Assembly (NCBI GenBank): GCA_020630035.1
Contig: JAHDCB010000016.1
Coordinates: 1-17,685, forward strand
Length of the DNA stretch: 17,685 nucleotides
From: Gammaproteobacteria bacterium
GTDB lineage: Bacteria; Pseudomonadota; Gammaproteobacteria; Chromatiales; Chromatiaceae
Direction: 5' to 3'
Made by a program: the position numbers and the translations under genes. Shown here one piece after another: positions 14,579 to 17,685 of the stretch (the stretch's first letter is position 1; each line of letters starts with the position of its first letter). Below the pieces are notes generated by a model. The model did no database searches. It saw nothing but the letters and a program-made list of their open reading frames with translations, and was not told the DNA's origin.

Positions 14579-15029
14579 ACAGCGTCATCCTGTGTTGTTG
14601 CTCATTTGCGGTCAATATGATCTCATCAGTGCCGATCCGGCTTAACCGCCAGCCATCAATCGTATCCCCCAGCGCCAGCACCCGCTCCTTGCCTCGATGT
14701 GAGACCAGCAACACCCGGTGTTGGTGCGGCCCGTCCGTTAAAATCGCGGTCAACTCAGCGCGTGGCGGGACGACCCGAGTTAATGCTGTATCTGATGTAT
14801 TCCGGACAATAGCCGGCTGTGGCAAACGTCGTCCGGCAAAAAATACCGGACGCTGCACAATCGCTGCAAATTGATCCAACGGCACCGGCTGAATCGTCGG
14901 CACGACTATCTCGGGCAAATCCAGGATCTGGGCAGGTGGCGGATCGGCGATGAGCCGGGTCGGATCGCGCAACAACTCAATACCACCCCAGGCCAGAATC
15001 GCCAGCAGCACACCCCACAATATCATCAT
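14520..15029 (-). CDS. Type II secretion system protein GspC/XpsN-like
   Basis: A 169-residue inner-membrane protein of the type II machine that likely couples the inner-membrane platform to the secretin. One helix lies at about 3-22, then a proline-rich periplasmic stretch with PLDQFAAIVQRPVFFAGRR (typical of this family just after the helix), and a domain like the GspC homology region (AELTAILTDGPHQHRVLL to IILTANEQQHRMTLYDF). There is no PDZ domain, and the C-terminus is a short proline-rich tail. Position between gspM and gspD matches XpsN of Xanthomonas. Its start overlaps gspM as ATGA, with GGAGG just ahead. A second ATG directly follows the first. It could be listed as GspC or GspN depending on nomenclature. 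Confidence 0.8.
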   Translation of the reverse strand: MMILWGVLLAILAWGGIELLRDPTRLIADPPPAQILDLPEIVVPTIQPVPLDQFAAIVQRPVFFAGRRLPQPAIVRNTSDTALTRVVPPRAELTAILTDGPHQHRVLLVSHRGKERVLALGDTIDGWRLSRIGTDEIILTANEQQHRMTLYDFPDQTTRPPPPYRPTVQ

Positions 15030-15595
15030 GTCGCCTCCGGAGACAGATCCGGACGGCGTAACCCGGACAACACCAGACGAACAGACAATAGCGTCTGCTC
15101 CGCCTGTGGTCGGGCCTGAATATGCACCTGCTCAAAAAATAACAATGGCTGATGCTGGGTCAATGCATGAACCAGGGCCTGCAACCCGGTGATATCAATC
15201 TGACATACCAACTGCAAAGACACAGACTCCAGTGTCGACGTCTGCCGAGCTGGTAAGACACGCGTACTCAATACCCGGCCACCCTGACGAGATACTTGTT
15301 GCTGCACCATATGTTGCAGATTAGCGGCAGTCAGCGCCTGATTGCTCCCGGGCCATAAAACAACATCCAGCGCCTGTCGGGCTGCCATTTGCTGACTATG
15401 AACCTGTAATGCCGGGAGATGTTGCGCAATGCGTTGTGCCTGATGTAGCTCAGCCAGCAACAATTGACGATCCTCCAGCAACGAAACATACCAAGAGCCC
15501 AGAGGCAACCCGATCAGGCGTACCAGAACACCGAACACAATCAACAATATGCCAAGTGCCAGCCAGCGACCTCGTGGCCCTTCCGGTAACATCAT
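15026..15595 (-). CDS. gspM: Type II secretion system protein GspM
   Basis: A 189-residue inner-membrane protein that pairs with GspL in the assembly platform. One helix at about 10-32 (LALGILLIVFGVLVRLIGL) is followed by a coiled-coil-like stretch (RQLLLAELHQAQRIAQHL) and a ferredoxin-like periplasmic domain, with the LVCQIDITGLQALVHALTQ and PLLFFEQVHIQ segments typical of the GspM (T2SSM_b) type. Its start shares one base with the gspL stop (TGATG), and its stop overlaps the next gene by four bases. Sequence of GspM is weakly conserved, so the call rests on topology, motifs and position. Confidence 0.85.
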   Translation of the reverse strand: MMLPEGPRGRWLALGILLIVFGVLVRLIGLPLGSWYVSLLEDRQLLLAELHQAQRIAQHLPALQVHSQQMAARQALDVVLWPGSNQALTAANLQHMVQQQVSRQGGRVLSTRVLPARQTSTLESVSLQLVCQIDITGLQALVHALTQHQPLLFFEQVHIQARPQAEQTLLSVRLVLSGLRRPDLSPEAT

Positions 15596-16659
15596 CAGTC
15601 TGTCTGAGCGGATACCACATTGGCACCAATATGAAACCGATCCTGCTGCGACTGCGGATCCCGTACCACCGATGCCATAAAGCTGACTTGTTGCAGATAG
15701 GGCGAGGCCTCCAACAAAGGAATCAAGGCTGCTGCATCTGTCGTAACACCTTGTAAAAACAACTCATGCCCCTGTATTTCAAACTGATGCAGCCAGGTAT
15801 CATCTGCCAGCCGCCGGGTAATATCATGCCATACGGCTAGTGCTGGGACAGCAGCTGCCTGATACAGAGACAAGGTTGCCACCTGCTGTTGTACCTGTGT
15901 CAACTGTTGCCGCAGGCGCGTTGCCTCTGCAGCCTGCTGCTGCACAGTAACCAGATGTTGCCTCACATACTCACGAGACTGCCATTGTTGATAACCATGC
16001 AGACCGAGCACACTGACCAGAGCCAAGCCGATCAGAATCCCGATTGTGGCCGGATTACGCCATGACCAGGTGGAGTACTGACGTGCGAGCCGATAAGTGA
16101 GTTGTAGTGGCTCACCTGCTGATGGCGGTTGATCTGGCTGCTGCGCTGCTGCAGGTGAGATACCCGGTAGCTGATCCAGACAGATCTGCAATGTCTTCAG
16201 TGGGATAACAACCAACCAGACAAATAACTTGTTCTGTGCCGCATCCCGTCGTCGGGTGCCATTAAAAAAGACCACCTCGTCGGTGGTGAAGGGCGTCAGT
16301 TGCGGAATCTGAAAGCTGATTGCCTGTCGCAGATGTTGCTCAGCGGCCAGGGGTAACTCAACTTCAGTTAACACATACTGTGCTGGCGAAATCTGCAAAA
16401 CCAGATGGCTGGGTGGGCGTGGGAGTTGTTCGATAAACTGTTGTAATTCGATATGACCTTGTGTGGCATTTTCCGTGCAAGGTATATCTGCACCAGGAAA
16501 TATTTCTTTTTGTAGCTGCGCATGATAACTCAAAGTCGCCTCTGTGGTCGGTTGCAAGTGTAACATACAAGCAGCCTGTTCCCAAGAGCAACGCCAGGCA
16601 GTGGGTAACAGCATCTTCAGCTGATGCCACCACCAATGTAAAAAGGCAGATAACCTCAT
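15595..16659 (-). CDS. gspL: Type II secretion system protein GspL (PilM/PilN-like)
   Basis: A bitopic inner-membrane protein linking the GspE ATPase to GspM. The 354 residues from ATG 16659 comprise a cytoplasmic PilM-like domain (about 1-205, with SPAQYVLTEVELPLAAEQHLRQAISFQIPQL in two parts and the FTTDEVVFFNGTR stretch), one helix near 215-232 (TIGILIGLALVSVLGLHGY), a coiled coil (VTVQQQAAEATRLRQQLTQV) and a periplasmic PilN-like domain (DTWLHQFEIQGHELFLQG). A GTG at 16674 would add five residues, with AAGGA only one base ahead, too close; I prefer the ATG. It matches XpsL by order. No pseudopilin genes lie upstream; instead a beta-barrel gene does. Confidence 0.85.
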   Translation of the reverse strand: MRLSAFLHWWWHQLKMLLPTAWRCSWEQAACMLHLQPTTEATLSYHAQLQKEIFPGADIPCTENATQGHIELQQFIEQLPRPPSHLVLQISPAQYVLTEVELPLAAEQHLRQAISFQIPQLTPFTTDEVVFFNGTRRRDAAQNKLFVWLVVIPLKTLQICLDQLPGISPAAAQQPDQPPSAGEPLQLTYRLARQYSTWSWRNPATIGILIGLALVSVLGLHGYQQWQSREYVRQHLVTVQQQAAEATRLRQQLTQVQQQVATLSLYQAAAVPALAVWHDITRRLADDTWLHQFEIQGHELFLQGVTTDAAALIPLLEASPYLQQVSFMASVVRDPQSQQDRFHIGANVVSAQTD

Positions 16660-16727
16660 TATAACTAACGGCACGTCCTTGTGCCGCTGAACAAAATCAT
16701 TAACGGATTCTGCGAATAGCCTACACC

Positions 16728-17258
16728 TTAAAAGTTAAATTTCAGTCCTGCACTCAACACATCTATACCGTCAAATCGTTCATAGGCTAATTCAACCGAT
16801 CTTTTCTGGTCGAAATGATAACCTACGCCGGCACCAAATCCGAAGTGCCACGAGTCACCTGTGAACGCAATATCCTGATTATTTACGGAAACAGTAGCAG
16901 TTACACTAAAGTTTGCGTAGCTGGGAGCAACATACACGTACAGGTTATTATTAACCTCCATTTGACCCTTCAGTGATAAACCTAAAAAGCCGTCGATTTC
17001 AACATCGAAATCCACGCCCATTAAATTGACTACATCATCCCCGATACCCAAACCAACTCGAATTTCCGGAATTATAGATATTCGATCGTCCTGCATCGGA
17101 ATTTTATGACCCAGAGAACCAGAGATAGCAGGAAAGCCAAGTTTCATGCCATTTTCTTCAACCGTGATATGGTGATAACTCAGACCTGATACCCAATTAG
17201 CAGAAGAGACAGAAGCAAATCCCAGCAATAATGTGGTCAGAGTAATTTTTCTAAACAT
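16728..17258 (-). CDS. Small outer-membrane beta-barrel protein
   Basis: Encodes 176 residues. From ATG 17258 it has a classical signal peptide (MFRKITLTTLLLGFASVSSA, cut before NWV). The rest is an alternating-residue pattern of an eight-strand-type barrel (GLSYHHITVEENG, GFLGLSLKGQMEVNNNLYVY, WHFGFGAGVGYHF, SVELAYERFDG) and ends in LSAGLKFNF with a terminal phenylalanine, the recognition signal for the Bam machinery. AGGTG lies seven bases before the start; the frame is open 31 codons upstream but this has no signal-like sequence. It resembles the OMP beta-brl family; ligand or role is unknown. It is upstream of, and on the same strand as, gspL (68 bp). Confidence 0.85.
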   Translation of the reverse strand: MFRKITLTTLLLGFASVSSANWVSGLSYHHITVEENGMKLGFPAISGSLGHKIPMQDDRISIIPEIRVGLGIGDDVVNLMGVDFDVEIDGFLGLSLKGQMEVNNNLYVYVAPSYANFSVTATVSVNNQDIAFTGDSWHFGFGAGVGYHFDQKRSVELAYERFDGIDVLSAGLKFNF

Positions 17259-17476
17259 ACGGACACCTGTTTTGAGAATAAAAAGTAGGTGGTGCCGGAG
17301 TCCATTCCAGCACCGTTGGCAATCATATGCGTGCTGCTGCCATTTGTCCACCAGAATTGACCTGACTTGCCACGAACGGCCTTGACAGAGTACCCGCTTA
17401 CCAGGGTTGAGGGTTGAGTCGCCACACCCGCTGCATTGAAGATATGCCCACCGCTGAACACATGACTCGGGGCCAT
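17237..17476 (-). CDS. Unrecognised short ORF, possibly a frameshifted secreted protein
   Basis: An ATG at 17476 opens 79 codons giving a soluble-looking sequence rich in Gly, Ser and aromatic residues (VFSGGHIFNAAGVATQP, VRGKSGQFWWTNGSSTHM). The frame is open for about 27 codons before that start, giving SLPGWAFASPDKDRFLSHAK, but lacks a start codon there. A different frame from 17598 begins with a basic and hydrophobic run (MFFFIILYLAG), which would make a signal peptide if joined by a frameshift near 17525. The stop overlaps the barrel gene start by 22 bp. I do not recognise it; it may be a broken gene or noncoding. Confidence 0.35.
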   Translation of the reverse strand: MAPSHVFSGGHIFNAAGVATQPSTLVSGYSVKAVRGKSGQFWWTNGSSTHMIANGAGMDSGTTYFLFSKQVSVCLEKLL

Positions 17477-17639
17477 CTTCGCATGGGACAGAAACCGGTC
17501 TTTATCCGGTGACGCAAACGCCCAGCCAGGTAGAGAATAATAAAGAAAAACATAGGCTTAGCAATATGTACTCCAATCTTCTTATCAATTTTAACCAATC
17601 TGCCACGTAACTATTCAGCATATATATACCTAATTTATC

Positions 17640-17685
17640 AATGACTTAGCATTTTTCAGATTTTATCCTGAAATCGTAAGTCATT
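17640..17685. repeat. Nested inverted repeat at the right edge
   Basis: AATGACTTA (17640-17648) is exactly inverted at 17677-17685, and inside it TTTCAG (17654-17659) pairs with CTGAAA (17668-17673). The structure abuts the window end, so it may extend. No T-run is visible on the plus strand; it could be an operator, a terminator continuing outside or the end of a mobile element. The surrounding 17480-17685 stretch is AT-rich and I see no firm gene in it. Confidence 0.5.

Noticed and set aside
17259..17351. Extension of the barrel protein by 31 residues upstream
   Set aside because: The added residues have no signal-peptide character, while ATG 17258 has both a ribosome-binding site and a classical signal peptide.
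1..17685. CRISPR arrays, toxin-antitoxin pairs, phage or defence gene sets
   Set aside because: No regularly spaced direct repeats, no integrase, transposase or nuclease reading frames were found on either strand.

Overview
The window reads as a chromosomal segment of a gammaproteobacterium with base composition near 50% GC by eye. The evidence is gene content: MnmG closely resembles the E. coli protein, apaG-apaH are paired, an LptF-LptG pair is present, there is an aerobic heme A branch (CtaA plus CtaB), and the type II secretion genes follow the L-M-N-D order known from the Xanthomonas Xps cluster. I cannot name a genus. Nearly all of it is ordinary housekeeping DNA with tight spacing and ATGA-type overlaps.

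Layout. From 1 to 791 (minus) is the N-terminal part of mnmG, cut by the window edge. A 154-bp divergent gap carries two perfect hairpins and one consensus DnaA box. On the plus strand follow apaG and apaH, then the heme A synthase gene ctaA and the heme O synthase gene ctaB. A bidirectional terminator separates ctaB from a minus-strand tRNA with anticodon CAT, which has its own strong promoter. A dynamin-like GTPase gene (4383-5840, plus) runs tail-to-tail into the minus-strand set truA-lptF-lptG, overlapping lptG by 29 bp. Only 29 bp separates truA from a divergent dctB-dctD-like two-component pair (8786-11955).

From 11956 to 12448 is a gap holding a weak terminator, a 14-bp inverted repeat pair and the C-terminal remnant of a DUF1365-type gene; it looks like a rearrangement scar. 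Then a minus-strand type II secretion block, gspL-gspM-gspC/N-gspD, occupies 16659 down to 12449 in overlapping frames. Upstream of it on the same strand is a small outer-membrane beta-barrel gene (17258-16728), preceded by an unrecognised short ORF that may be frameshifted and by AT-rich DNA with an inverted repeat at the right edge.

How the genes work together. CtaB makes heme O from protoheme and CtaA converts it to heme A for an aa3-type oxidase. LptF and LptG form the permease of the LPS export ABC transporter. GspL, GspM and GspC/N form the inner-membrane part of the type II machine and GspD its outer-membrane channel; the pseudopilins, ATPase and GspF are not in the window, so the block is either split off or continues elsewhere. 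DctB and DctD would sense a periplasmic ligand and drive sigma-54 transcription, but no transporter gene lies beside them. I did not find a clear new defence or mobile system. The most unusual items are the substituted GAFTGA motif of the DctD-like regulator, the isolated L-M-N-D block, the scar at 11956-12448 and the hairpin/DnaA-box gap next to mnmG.
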